Positions 1 through 7,124 of a stretch of 10,840 bases of DNA are shown here, piece by piece; positions within the stretch are counted from its first letter, which is position 1, and every line of letters begins with the position of its first letter. This DNA is from Alphaproteobacteria bacterium (GTDB lineage Bacteria > Pseudomonadota > Alphaproteobacteria > SMXP01). The translations under genes and the position numbers were made by a program. The notes under the pieces were generated by a model. That model saw only the letters and a list, made by a program, of their open reading frames with translations. It searched no databases and was not told the DNA's origin. The stretch lies in NCBI GenBank assembly GCA_004356335.1, contig SMXP01000119.1:1-10840 (forward strand). Direction: 5' to 3'.

Positions 1-1
1 A

Positions 2-37
2 GAGGCGCTTCAGCTTTTTGATGAATTGACGGAATAG
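2..37 (+). CDS. Possible C-terminal tail of a gene entering from the left edge
   Basis: One forward frame is open from the window edge to a TAG at 35-37 and reads EALQLFDELTE, an ordinary amphipathic helix ending. The other two forward frames do not give as plausible a tail. Eleven codons are too few to identify a family or to exclude chance. The next structured element, a repeat, starts 17 bases downstream, which fits a gene end here. Confidence 0.3.
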   Translation, partial: EALQLFDELTE

Positions 38-54
38 AGCGCACATAGATCTCA

Positions 55-160
55 CTAGAGCGTTTCCGAACTTAACAGAATCGCGAAAACGCTCTAAGTC
101 CTTATTTGGTCGCATTTTCTTAACGCGAACCGGTGTCCACTTCGCTCGAAAATGCTCTAG
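55..160 (-). repeat. Bipartite hairpin repeat, copy A (reverse orientation)
   Basis: This 106-bp element begins with CTAGAG and ends with CTCTAG. Read on the minus strand it has two hairpins. The first has an 8-bp stem (148-155 with 112-119) around a conserved GAAGTGGACACCGGTTCGC core that forms its own inner stem. The second has a 10-bp stem (56-65 with 87-96) and a loop containing GATTC. Copies B and C share the cores but have different stems that still pair. The core resembles widespread alphaproteobacterial intergenic repeats. It lies upstream of the tRNA-Thr gene. Confidence 0.85.
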
Positions 161-206
161 CCGCAAAGGGAAATGGAATAGAGCACCGGCGGCCGTGCTT
201 CTCTTA

Positions 207-235
207 TTGCTCTCTTATATGATTGCGCGTATTTT
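207..235 (+). promoter_or_regulatory. Candidate promoter of the tRNA-Thr gene
   Basis: TTGCTC (207-212) and TATTTT (230-235) are separated by 17 bases. Transcription would start near 242, about 14 bases before the mature tRNA 5' end at 256. The -35 match is only the leading TTG, so support comes mainly from spacing and position. Confidence 0.35.
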
Positions 236-255
236 TGCCGCCACTTCCGGGTCAA

Positions 256-331
256 GCCGCAGTAGCTCAGCTGGCAGAGCACGGCATTCGTAATGCCGGG
301 GCCGGGGGTTCGAATCCCTCCTGCGGCACCA
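256..331 (+). tRNA. tRNA-Thr (anticodon CGT)
   Basis: This is a complete cloverleaf with an encoded CCA end. The acceptor stem GCCGCAG (256-262) pairs with CTGCGGC (321-327), followed by discriminator A328 and CCA 329-331. The D arm reads GCTC..GAGC. The anticodon stem CGGCA/TGCCG encloses the loop TTCGTAA, giving anticodon CGT, which reads the Thr codon ACG. The variable loop has 5 bases. The T arm carries TTCGAAT with one G-T pair in its stem. No terminator with a T-run follows; repeat B begins 31 bases downstream. Confidence 0.97.
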
Positions 332-362
332 GCTCTTCATAAAGTTTTGGATGAGTCTCGCC

Positions 363-467
363 CTAGAGCGCATTCAGGAAAAGTGGGCCCGATTTTCCGT
401 CCGAATGCGCGACAAAACAAAGACCTAGAGCACGTTAGTGATTCCAAATAAAGTGAACGTGCTCTAG
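363..467 (+). repeat. Bipartite hairpin repeat, copy B
   Basis: This 105-bp element is bounded by CTAGAG and CTCTAG. The first hairpin has stem GCGCATTC (368-375) with GAATGCGC (403-410) around a core containing GGAAAAGTGG and ATTTTCC, which also pair. The linker GACAAAACAA follows. The second hairpin has a perfect 12-bp stem (425-436 with 456-467) and a loop with GATTC. The element ends 5 bases before the stop of the minus-strand lipoprotein gene at 473, so it forms the 3' end region of that gene as well as of the tRNA-Thr transcript. Confidence 0.87.
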
Positions 468-472
468 AATCG

Positions 473-1135
473 TCAGTGCCGGTCGCCCCGTCGGCGGATG
501 GTACCCGGCTTGAGAAATTCCTGGTCAGGCGCCGGCGTGGTGTAGTCCTGTATCGTCGGTTCCCAGGCTGCGACCCGTTGGCGGGCTTCTTGCCAATCTT
601 CTAAAGTGAGTTGTCTATTCAGCTTGTCTTCCACGTCCGGCGCCAGTTCCTTGGCGCCGATTTCGCGTTTGAAGGCATGACCGTCATAGAGCAAGTACCA
701 CTTGCCCGCTTCGATTTTATCCGCCTCCGTTCCAATGCCGTTCAGATAAAGTTCCGCCAGTTTTCCTTGGGCGTTCACATTGTTGGAATTGCCCGCCAAC
801 AGCACCCAGGTAAAACCTTTTGCTGTTGAATCCTGCCGTTCCATGGGGTCGGTCGCCGCGCCAGCCAATTCCAACAAACAAATGCCCAATTGGTATTGAA
901 CGATTTCGTAGCCTCGGCCCCATTCGGCCAAGCGGCCCAACACGGGCACCGCCCCGCTGCAGCCGTCCCGTTGTTTGACGCGCAAGGCTGCCGTATAAAA
1001 CATCGTGGCCAGGGCCGGGTTGATCGGCTCGCCCTCTTTGGGCAGGCGCATGGTTTCATCCCCCGGGCCGGCGCCACACGCGCCAACCAAGAGTGTGGCA
1101 GCGATCGCCGCAATCGAGCTGGTCCTGAACGTCAT
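473..1135 (-). CDS. Lipoprotein with a Sel1-like repeat
   Basis: The predicted product has 220 residues and is probably lipid-anchored and exported. The N-terminus is a lipoprotein signal peptide: a short polar start, a hydrophobic run (residues 8-17) and lipobox LVGAC with the lipidated Cys at 20. Residues about 121-157 read AQGKLAELYLNGIGTEADK, then a WYLL segment, typical of a Sel1-like helical repeat, a fold used for protein-protein contact. Two further Cys (59, 86) could pair in the periplasm. I chose the ATG at 1135 because GGCGGGGAA precedes it and the signal peptide begins there; the open frame runs upstream to 1354 but would bury the signal and overlap the divergent gene. Partner and exact role are unknown. 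Confidence 0.85.
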   Translation of the reverse strand: MTFRTSSIAAIAATLLVGACGAGPGDETMRLPKEGEPINPALATMFYTAALRVKQRDGCSGAVPVLGRLAEWGRGYEIVQYQLGICLLELAGAATDPMERQDSTAKGFTWVLLAGNSNNVNAQGKLAELYLNGIGTEADKIEAGKWYLLYDGHAFKREIGAKELAPDVEDKLNRQLTLEDWQEARQRVAAWEPTIQDYTTPAPDQEFLKPGTIRRRGDRH

Positions 1136-1278
1136 TTCCCCGCCTTTGTCTGAAACACACACATGGCTATCCTTTAGCATATCCGGCAATGGAACACAGG
1201 GGGCCGCCGTGGACTTGGCCGCCTGGGACATGGGATAGTCGATCACGGGCCCATGACGCGGGCCGGCAAGGAGAGCAC

Positions 1279-2292
1279 ATGGGCAACAAAGACGCATGGT
1301 TGGCGCAAGTCGACGAGCCGGTATTGGAACCGGATCGTCCCATGGTCGATCCACACCACCATTTATGGACGTTCGAACGGGCCGGCGTTTATTTGATCGA
1401 CGATCTGTGGGCCGATACGGAAAGTGGCCACAAGATCGAACAAACGGTGTTCATTCAATGCGGTGCCGAACCGCGCAAGCACGGCCCGGAGGAATTGCGC
1501 CCCGTGGGCGAAACGGAATTTGTTGTCGGGCAGGCGGCCAAAGCGGCTCAAGGTCCGGCCGGTGCGGCGCGCATCAAAGGCATCGTTGCTTTTGCCGATC
1601 TCACTTTAGGCGCGCCGGTCGATGAGGTGTTGCATGCCCATGAAGAGGCAGGCCGGGGCCTGTTCCGTGGCATCCGCAATGGCGCCGCTTGGGATGATAC
1701 CGGCTCGGTGAAGACGCCGTTCCCCCAAGGCACCCCCGGCATTTATGGCGATGCCAAATTTCGCGAAGGCTTCGCCCGGCTTGCCGCTTTCGGTTTGAGT
1801 TATGATGCGTGGAATTACCATCCGCAAATTCCCGAGCTGACCGATTTGGCCCGTGCCTTTCCGCAAACGCCCATCGTGCTCGATCACTTTGGCGGCGTGC
1901 TCGGCATTGGTGATTATGCCGACAAACGCGACCAGATCTTCGCCCAATGGAAAAAAGACATTGCCGAATTAGCCACGTGTCCCAATGTGGTGGCTAAATT
2001 GGGCGGGCTGGCCATGCCGATTAACGGTTTCGGCTGGCATGAACGGGACCGGCCGGCCACGTCCGACGAATTCGTCGCGGCGCAAAGCCCGTATTATTTG
2101 CACGCGATCGAGTGTTTCGGACCAGAGCGCTGTATGTTCGAAAGCAACTTCCCGGTCGACAAACAATCTTTGTCGTATAAAACTTTGTGGAACGCGTTTA
2201 AAAAAATCGCCGCGCCGTTTTCCGACGGCGAAAAAGACGATTTATTCCGCGGCACCGCAAGCCGCGTTTATCGGTTGGAACAGGTGGGGTGA
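1279..2292 (+). CDS. Amidohydrolase-2 family metal-dependent hydrolase (COG3618-like)
   Basis: The product is a 337-residue TIM-barrel hydrolase of the Amidohydrolase_2 family, which includes lactonases such as 2-pyrone-4,6-dicarboxylate and rhamnonolactone hydrolases. Visible motifs are VDPHHHLW (residues 23-30) with metal-binding His26 and His28, NYHPQ (His181), VLDHFGG (His203), VVAKLGG (Lys240) and ESNFPVD (288-294), whose Asp is the usual catalytic residue. There is no signal peptide, so the protein is cytoplasmic. The ATG at 1279 has AAGGAGAG upstream; the frame is open further upstream, but that part lacks family similarity. The gene is divergent from the lipoprotein gene and ends 12 bases before the shc stop, facing it. 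The substrate cannot be told from sequence; a carboxylate lactone or related ring is plausible. Confidence 0.94.
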   Translation: MGNKDAWLAQVDEPVLEPDRPMVDPHHHLWTFERAGVYLIDDLWADTESGHKIEQTVFIQCGAEPRKHGPEELRPVGETEFVVGQAAKAAQGPAGAARIKGIVAFADLTLGAPVDEVLHAHEEAGRGLFRGIRNGAAWDDTGSVKTPFPQGTPGIYGDAKFREGFARLAAFGLSYDAWNYHPQIPELTDLARAFPQTPIVLDHFGGVLGIGDYADKRDQIFAQWKKDIAELATCPNVVAKLGGLAMPINGFGWHERDRPATSDEFVAAQSPYYLHAIECFGPERCMFESNFPVDKQSLSYKTLWNAFKKIAAPFSDGEKDDLFRGTASRVYRLEQVG

Positions 2293-2304
2293 TCGCGCAA
2301 CCCG

Positions 2305-4374
2305 CTACATTCCCTCATTGGCCAGCCGGGCCAAATATTTGTCGGCGCGGCCCAAGGCCATGACCGGGAAATAGTGCCGGTACAGATTATAATTGATCAT
2401 GAAGGCGCGGCTCAGTTCGGTGCTTTGCTGCAAGTCATCGCTCAAGCCTTTACGGCCTAAATTAATGCGCCGGCCGAGCCCGTAGCCGGGAAAGCCCGTA
2501 CCGGTATAGTGCGGCTCGTGCCACGTGCCGTGTCTCTGGCGTTTGATCAATAAGGCCAGCCCGCGTTCGATGGCGGCACGATCTTGGGTTCGGCCGACCG
2601 CCAATAAGGCCATCAAGGCCCAGGCGGTTTGCGATGGGGTGGTGTCGCCCCGGCCGGCCAGACGGGGATCCATATAAGAGCCGCAGGTCTCGCCCCAGCC
2701 GCCGTCCGCGTTCTGACGGCTCAAGATCCAATCGGCGGCCCGCGTGACATCGTCCGCGCCCATATCTTGGCCCATGGCTTTAAGGGCGGGCAATACCGCG
2801 GCGGTGCCGTAAATATAATTGGTGCCCCATCTGCCCCACCAGGAACCGTCCGGTTCTTGTTCCGCCCGCAAAAAATCCAAGGCCCGCGCGACCGATGGAT
2901 GATCTTGGGCGTAGCCGAGCGCCGCCAGGCCTTCGAGCACATGGCCGGTCACATCGACGCTGGGCGGGTCGAGTGCCTCGCCGAAATCGCAGAACGGGAT
3001 CTTGGTCAAAATGGCTTTGTCGTTGTTCTTGTCGAAGGAGGCCCAACCGCCATCATCGCATTGCATGGCGAACACCCATTGGACCGCCCGGTCGATGGCG
3101 CCGGGCAAACCCTTGGCTTGCCATTTGGGATCGTCGCTATAGCGGGCCAGCACCATGAGGGCGACCGCCGTGTCATCCACATCGGGGTATTTGGCGTTGG
3201 CATATTCGAACGCCCAACCGCCTGGTTCCACGTCCGGTAGTTTCACTTTCCAATCGCCCGGCGTGCGCACCTCGTTGTCGAGCAACCAGTCGATCGCTTT
3301 GCCGATTTCAGGGCCGTGGGCGGCCTCCGCGTCGCAATCCTGGATTGCCAACAGGGTCAGCACGGTGTCCCAGACCGGCGACACGCTGGCGTTTACATAG
3401 GTGGCGCCGTCACTTTCATAAGTCCAGCGGGGATCCTCCAGCGCGCCTAAGGCCTTCGCCATGACCGGATGATCGTGGGCATAGCCCTCGCCGTGAAGCG
3501 CCATCAAACTGTAAATCCATGGCGGTTGGATGCCGCCCCACACACCGTCCGCATCCTGATGATCGACGATCCAATCAAGAACACGTTTGATGGTTTTCTC
3601 GCGAAACGGAAACAGGCGCCAATTCTGCATGCCATGCAGCCGCCGATCCGCCCACAAGAAAAATCGTTCGAGAGAAAACAGCTCGGTTTTTTTGAGCAAG
3701 GAATAATCGAACGCGTCGCGCCCGTCGGGAAACAATTCATCCAATCGGCTACCGGGTTCTAAAGGCACAATGGGGCGCTGCGCGCTGAGGATCGCGATCG
3801 GCATCAATGTAGCGCGCGCCCAAGAAGAAAAATTATAGATGTTGAACGGAAACCACGTGGGAAAGTAGATCACCTCCGGCGGGATATAGGGCGTTTTTTG
3901 CCACGGCCATTCGCCGATCAGGGCTAGCCAATAGCGGGTGAAGACGCGCACATGTTTGAGCCCGCCGCGTTCCAGGATCCACGCCCGGGCTTTTCGCATC
4001 GGTTCGAAATCTTTGTCGAGGCCGGCGCATTTCAACGCCGCGTAACATTCCACACTGGTGTTGATGTCGCCGGCGGGCGCATCGTGATAGACCTCCCACG
4101 ATCCATCGTCCCGCTGTTCGTTGAGCAAAGAACGCACCAGGCCGGCGCGGATCGGATGATCCGAGCGCCCGATCACGTGCAATGCCAATATCCATTGGGC
4201 CTCCATACAGGAATTGGTTTGCAGCTTGCCCACCCAATAGCCGTCTTCGGTTTGGTTTTTAGCCGACCAGGCCAGGCCGTTATCGATCGACTCGTGCACG
4301 GCGCGCTTGAGCGCTGCCCTTTCCTTGAGGGATCCGCCTCGTGTTTGGCTCGTGTTGATCGCATCGAGGCTCAT
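2305..4374 (-). CDS. shc: Squalene-hopene cyclase
   Basis: The 689-residue product cyclises squalene to hopene and hopanol, the first committed step of hopanoid synthesis, at the inner membrane (EC 5.4.99.17 / 4.2.1.129). It carries the catalytic acid motif DVDDTA (residues 398-403), preceded by GGWAFE. At least six QW repeats (QxxxGxW) stabilise the double alpha-barrel, at 41-47, 87-93, 273-279, 438-444, 506-512 and 554-560. The ending NYNLYRHYFPVMALGR is typical of proteobacterial enzymes, and the length is normal. The ATG at 4374 has GGGGAG 10 bases upstream, a slightly long spacing. The usual partners (hpnCDE for squalene supply, hpnG/H for side-chain work) are absent from this window, so shc stands alone here, divergent from the SDR gene. 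Confidence 0.98.
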   Translation of the reverse strand: MSLDAINTSQTRGGSLKERAALKRAVHESIDNGLAWSAKNQTEDGYWVGKLQTNSCMEAQWILALHVIGRSDHPIRAGLVRSLLNEQRDDGSWEVYHDAPAGDINTSVECYAALKCAGLDKDFEPMRKARAWILERGGLKHVRVFTRYWLALIGEWPWQKTPYIPPEVIYFPTWFPFNIYNFSSWARATLMPIAILSAQRPIVPLEPGSRLDELFPDGRDAFDYSLLKKTELFSLERFFLWADRRLHGMQNWRLFPFREKTIKRVLDWIVDHQDADGVWGGIQPPWIYSLMALHGEGYAHDHPVMAKALGALEDPRWTYESDGATYVNASVSPVWDTVLTLLAIQDCDAEAAHGPEIGKAIDWLLDNEVRTPGDWKVKLPDVEPGGWAFEYANAKYPDVDDTAVALMVLARYSDDPKWQAKGLPGAIDRAVQWVFAMQCDDGGWASFDKNNDKAILTKIPFCDFGEALDPPSVDVTGHVLEGLAALGYAQDHPSVARALDFLRAEQEPDGSWWGRWGTNYIYGTAAVLPALKAMGQDMGADDVTRAADWILSRQNADGGWGETCGSYMDPRLAGRGDTTPSQTAWALMALLAVGRTQDRAAIERGLALLIKRQRHGTWHEPHYTGTGFPGYGLGRRINLGRKGLSDDLQQSTELSRAFMINYNLYRHYFPVMALGRADKYLARLANEGM

Positions 4375-4415
4375 GGGGCCCCATCTCCCCGTTCAGAAGA
4401 ATGTTGCCGTGCCAA

Positions 4416-4468
4416 TTGACAGCGTTATTCTGTGTCCCACCTGTCTGACAAACCGCCGTTCCTGTCAA
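4416..4468. promoter_or_regulatory. Inverted repeat TTGACAG/CTGTCAA in the shc-SDR divergent intergenic region
   Basis: TTGACAG (4416-4422) and its exact complement CTGTCAA (4462-4468) lie 39 bases apart between the two divergent genes. Each half can be read as a -35 box on one strand, but no good -10 box follows at the right distance on either strand. The arrangement may be an operator, two weak promoter elements or chance. Confidence 0.2.
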
Positions 4469-4560
4469 GCGCCGGTCACCGATTATGGCATGCAGAAAAA
4501 GTCCGTCTATTTTCAAATGAGCGTGGACGCTAACATGGCGACAAACAAGGAGCATGTCTC

Positions 4561-5262
4561 ATGACCAAGCCGGTTTGTGTCATCATAGGGGTAGGTCCCG
4601 GAAATGGCGCCGCTTTCGCGCGCAAATTTTCCACCCAGGGCTACCAAGTCGCGTTATGTTCGCGCAACGAGACCTATCTGAATGAACTTGCCAACGACAT
4701 TAGCGGTGCCGCAATCTATGCCTATGATGCGGCCGATCCGAACAGTGCCAAAACGGTGCTGCCGTGCATCGCCTCCGACTTGGGCGCCATCGACGTGCTC
4801 ATTTATAACGCGGGGGCCGGCCGCTTCGGCAATATCGACAATCTGACCACGGAGGATTTTGAAAACGCTTGGCGGGTCAATGCGTTGGGACTATTTGCCG
4901 CGGCACAACAGGTCATCCCCGGCATGCGCGCGAAAGGAAAAGGGAATATTGTTGTGATCGGGGCGACATCGGCGGTCAAACATAACGCCGATTTTTCCGC
5001 CTTCACGTCGGCGAAGTCGGCTCAACGGGCTGTCACGCAATCGCTCGCCAAGCATCTCGGTCCGGACAAGGTGCATGTCAGCTATGTCATTATCGATGGT
5101 GTGATCGACTTGAAGCGCACGCGCCAAGCGATGTCCGATCGGCCCGACGATTTCTTTTTGAAACCCCATGAGATTGCAAACGCCGTTCATTTCCTAACCC
5201 AGCAAGACCAATCGGCATGGACATTTGAGCTGGATCTGCGCCCGTTCGGCGAGAAATGGTAA
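4561..5262 (+). CDS. Atypical SDR-family protein (catalytic Tyr replaced by Phe)
   Basis: This 233-residue Rossmann-fold protein belongs to the short-chain dehydrogenase/reductase superfamily. The nucleotide-binding motif is GVGPGNG (residues 10-16), a variant of TGxxxGxG. The structural motif is YNAG (82-85), and the active-site region is GATSA with Ser137. The YxxxK position reads FTSAK (148-152): Lys152 is present but the catalytic Tyr is Phe, encoded by ttc at 5002-5004. VSYVIIDGVID (173-183) matches a divergent SDR group that, as I recall it, commonly has Phe here. Cofactor binding is therefore likely, while classical alcohol/ketone oxidoreduction is doubtful. AAGGAG (4547-4552) lies 8 bases before the ATG. 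A terminator follows, so this is probably a single-gene transcript. Confidence 0.95.
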   Translation: MTKPVCVIIGVGPGNGAAFARKFSTQGYQVALCSRNETYLNELANDISGAAIYAYDAADPNSAKTVLPCIASDLGAIDVLIYNAGAGRFGNIDNLTTEDFENAWRVNALGLFAAAQQVIPGMRAKGKGNIVVIGATSAVKHNADFSAFTSAKSAQRAVTQSLAKHLGPDKVHVSYVIIDGVIDLKRTRQAMSDRPDDFFLKPHEIANAVHFLTQQDQSAWTFELDLRPFGEKW

Positions 5263-5281
5263 GAACACGTTAACGTTAGAT

Positions 5282-5301
5282 GCCCCGGACGGGGCTTTTT
5301 T
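5282..5301 (+). terminator. Rho-independent terminator after the SDR gene
   Basis: Stem GCCCC (5282-5286) with GGGGC (5291-5295) encloses loop GGAC and is followed by six T (5296-5301). It lies 19 bases after the stop codon. A 10-bp palindrome ACGTTAACGT (5267-5276) lies between the stop and the hairpin. Repeat C begins 4 bases after the T-run. Confidence 0.85.
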
Positions 5302-5305
5302 GGCC

Positions 5306-5411
5306 CTAGAGTGTTTCCAGGAAAAGTGGATACCGGTTTTCCGTTCGGAAACACGACAAAACAACAACTTAGGGTCCGGTCTTGATTCTATCAAAACCGG
5401 AAGGACCCTAG
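5306..5411 (+). repeat. Bipartite hairpin repeat, copy C
   Basis: This 106-bp element has the same plan and orientation as copy B. The first hairpin has stem GTGTTTCC (5311-5318) with GGAAACAC (5347-5354) around an inner GGAAAA/TTTTCC stem and core AGTGGATACCGG. The linker GACAAAACAA matches copy B. The second hairpin has stem TAGGGTCC (5370-5377) with GGACCCTA (5403-5410) and loop GATTCTATCA. Its outer ends are CCCTAG and ACCCTAG. It sits between the SDR terminator and the promoter region of the next gene. Confidence 0.87.
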
Positions 5412-5448
5412 TGCGTGCGCAGAATTGATTGGACGGCACGTGCGGCCA

Positions 5449-5477
5449 TTGGATAAAATGAACGAGTTGGATAAAAT
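5449..5477 (+). promoter_or_regulatory. Candidate promoter within a tandem TTGGATAAAAT repeat
   Basis: TTGGATAAAAT occurs at 5449-5459 and again at 5467-5477, a period of 18. This puts TTGGAT of the first copy 17 bases ahead of TAAAAT of the second (5472-5477), the ideal spacing for -35 and -10 boxes. The -10 box matches 5 of 6 consensus bases and the -35 box 3 of 6. Transcription would start near 5484, giving a leader of about 45 bases to the ATG at 5529. Confidence 0.35.
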
Positions 5478-5528
5478 AACGTACGCTTTTGTTCGAACCG
5501 GGGTGGGACGTGCAGGAGGATAGAAACC

Positions 5529-6113
5529 ATGCCACATCGCCAGAAAACAGTGCGTAGACTGCCGCGGTCCCTTTGGGTCGCTTCGTTGCTCGCCGTGGGT
5601 ATTGGGCTTAGCACATGTGTCACACCCACGCCCTATCAACCGGCCGTCGAACGCTATGGCTATAGCGAACAGCAAATCGAGACCGGACGGTTCAAAATAT
5701 CGTTTTCCGGAAATTCTTTGACCGATCAAGCAACGGTTGAAAATTATCTATTGTTTCGGGCGGCGGAGATTACGGTCGAATCCGGCAATGATTATTTCGT
5801 TGTGGCCGATCGTGACACCAACGAGAGAACCACCTATCGGGCCACACCGAGTTATTACCCCTATTCCCACTTCCATTATTCGTTCTTCTACCACCATAAT
5901 CCCTATTATGGCTATGGACCCTACGGCCGATATGGAGGTTATGGATTTGGCTATGATTCTTACTCCCGCCCGGTCACGCGCTATACGGCGACCGCGGATA
6001 TCATGAGCTATCAGGGTGAAAAGCCTCAAGACAATGCCAGCGCTTACGACGCGCGCGATGTCATGCGCACTCTCGGCCCCAGTATTGTACGGCCTGAGGA
6101 TTTAGCGGTGTAA
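5529..6113 (+). CDS. CC0125/CC1285-family lipoprotein, Tyr-rich
   Basis: The 194-residue product resembles the alphaproteobacterial CC0125/CC1285 lipoprotein family in the stretch YGYSEQQIETGRFKISFSGN (residues 43-62), followed by a VENYLLFRAAE segment (70-80) and YFVVADRDTNE (89-99). A basic start, a hydrophobic segment (15-28) and LSTC give a lipoprotein signal with Cys30 as the likely lipidated residue. Residues 109-145 are a low-complexity stretch rich in Tyr, His, Phe and Gly with 13 Tyr in 37 residues, probably surface-exposed or disordered. AGGAGGA (5514-5520) lies 8 bases before the ATG. The gene is convergent with the AsmA-like gene, 21 bases apart. The molecular function of the family is not known to me; a cell-envelope location is inferred. 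Confidence 0.87.
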   Translation: MPHRQKTVRRLPRSLWVASLLAVGIGLSTCVTPTPYQPAVERYGYSEQQIETGRFKISFSGNSLTDQATVENYLLFRAAEITVESGNDYFVVADRDTNERTTYRATPSYYPYSHFHYSFFYHHNPYYGYGPYGRYGGYGFGYDSYSRPVTRYTATADIMSYQGEKPQDNASAYDARDVMRTLGPSIVRPEDLAV

Positions 6114-6134
6114 CGGAAGATCCGATTAAAGTTT

Positions 6135-6887
6135 TTAGTCGCGGTCGAATATGCCTTTGATCGCACCGCCGATGCTTTCTCCGACGGCTTTGCCGGTATC
6201 ACCCACGGTGCCGCCCACGGCACCAATCCCGCCGCCGATGACGTTGGCCAGGGCGCCGACAGTCACTTGAGTTGTGACGCCCACATTGATTTGCGACATG
6301 ATGATCTCACCAAGTTCCCCGGCGGTCACACCACCCGAATCCGCACCGATATCGGTGAGATTAATTTCCGGCAAGCTGGCAGACGCGATTTTGCCACTGC
6401 CTAATTGAATCGTCACCTCGCCCGGGGTCACAATGAGCTGGTCGATAATATAGCGTGGCGCCATACCCGACCCGGAGCCGCTCGATGAGCCGCCCACATT
6501 GCGCTCGATGTTTTCCATCAATTTGTCCATATTGTTGCCGCCGCCGCCCAGCTCATACGTGATTTGCGGATTGTCGACCCGGAGTTCCTCAATGGCCAAC
6601 ACACTGAGTGAGCTGCGCTCGATATCAATGACCAGATTAATGCCTTGGAGAGACAGCAAGACCGAATCGGAAAAGCCTTGAGGATTCGCGATGGTAAGAC
6701 CGGTAATATTTATGCTGCCTTCACTTTCAGTGACTGCAACGTCCAATGACTCCACCGCCACATCGGTTTCCGCTAAGCTTGAGCCGCCCCTCTCGATCGC
6801 CACTTTAAGAACCGTATCGGCGAAGAAATAAAGCCCTGCCCCGGCAATGACGAGAAGAACAATTAGCCAGAAAAATAACCTACGCAT
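6135..6887 (-). CDS. Membrane-anchored AsmA-like protein
   Basis: The product has 250 residues from the ATG at 6887, which follows GGGGGGT closely. One membrane segment spans residues about 5-22, and the remainder should lie in the periplasm. The body reads like the start of AsmA-type repeats: VLKVAIERGGS, then SLDVAVTESEGSINITGLTI (48-67), IANPQGFS (66-73) and VDNPQITYELGGGGNNMDKL (104-123). Such proteins occur in the bacterial envelope and related ones act in lipid transport. Here there is only one short unit, so it is much smaller than AsmA/TamB. A Gly/Ser linker spans 132-141. The C-terminal 45 residues (about 205-245) carry G-x-x-x-G spacing like a glycine zipper, which may insert in membrane. 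An alternative ATG lies at 6899 and a further upstream one at 6938. No specific function can be assigned. Confidence 0.83.
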   Translation of the reverse strand: MRRLFFWLIVLLVIAGAGLYFFADTVLKVAIERGGSSLAETDVAVESLDVAVTESEGSINITGLTIANPQGFSDSVLLSLQGINLVIDIERSSLSVLAIEELRVDNPQITYELGGGGNNMDKLMENIERNVGGSSSGSGSGMAPRYIIDQLIVTPGEVTIQLGSGKIASASLPEINLTDIGADSGGVTAGELGEIIMSQINVGVTTQVTVGALANVIGGGIGAVGGTVGDTGKAVGESIGGAIKGIFDRD

Positions 6888-7124
6888 GACACCCCCCATT
6901 CCCAGTTTCCAATTAAATGGACAACGCTGGAGTGTCACACGGAACAGGGTGGGGAGTCGACCCGTCCTCTTCAGCTAGAAGTTACCCGGATATGGCTTGA
7001 ATACAATCCGTTCCGCATGCTCAAAGCCGTCTTGGATGACCAGCGGATATGGAGGTGTCTCTCTGCAGGCGCCAATTTAGCAGTGTCTTCTCGACAAGCA
7101 ATGTCGGTCGCAAGGAGAGGTAAT

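Noticed and set aside
256..331. tRNA-Thr and tRNA-Ala as integration (att) sites
   Set aside because: I found no repeated copy of either tRNA 3' end in the window and no integrase gene nearby.
1189..1278. Upstream extension of the amidohydrolase frame
   Set aside because: The 30 added residues look like translated non-coding DNA, and AAGGAGAG sits correctly before the ATG at 1279.
1136..1354. N-terminal extension of the minus-strand lipoprotein frame up to 1354
   Set aside because: It would place 73 residues ahead of a clear lipoprotein signal peptide and overlap the start of the divergent hydrolase gene; the ATG at 1135 has a ribosome site.
4280..4555. Minus-strand frame of 91 codons across the shc-SDR intergenic region
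   Set aside because: It overlaps the shc start in another frame, has no recognisable domain and no convincing ribosome site.
6972..7124. Possible longer pilin gene, since the pilin frame stays open upstream of 7125
   Set aside because: Pilin leaders are short, the ribosome site at 7112-7117 marks the ATG at 7125, and the upstream residues do not resemble a pilin.
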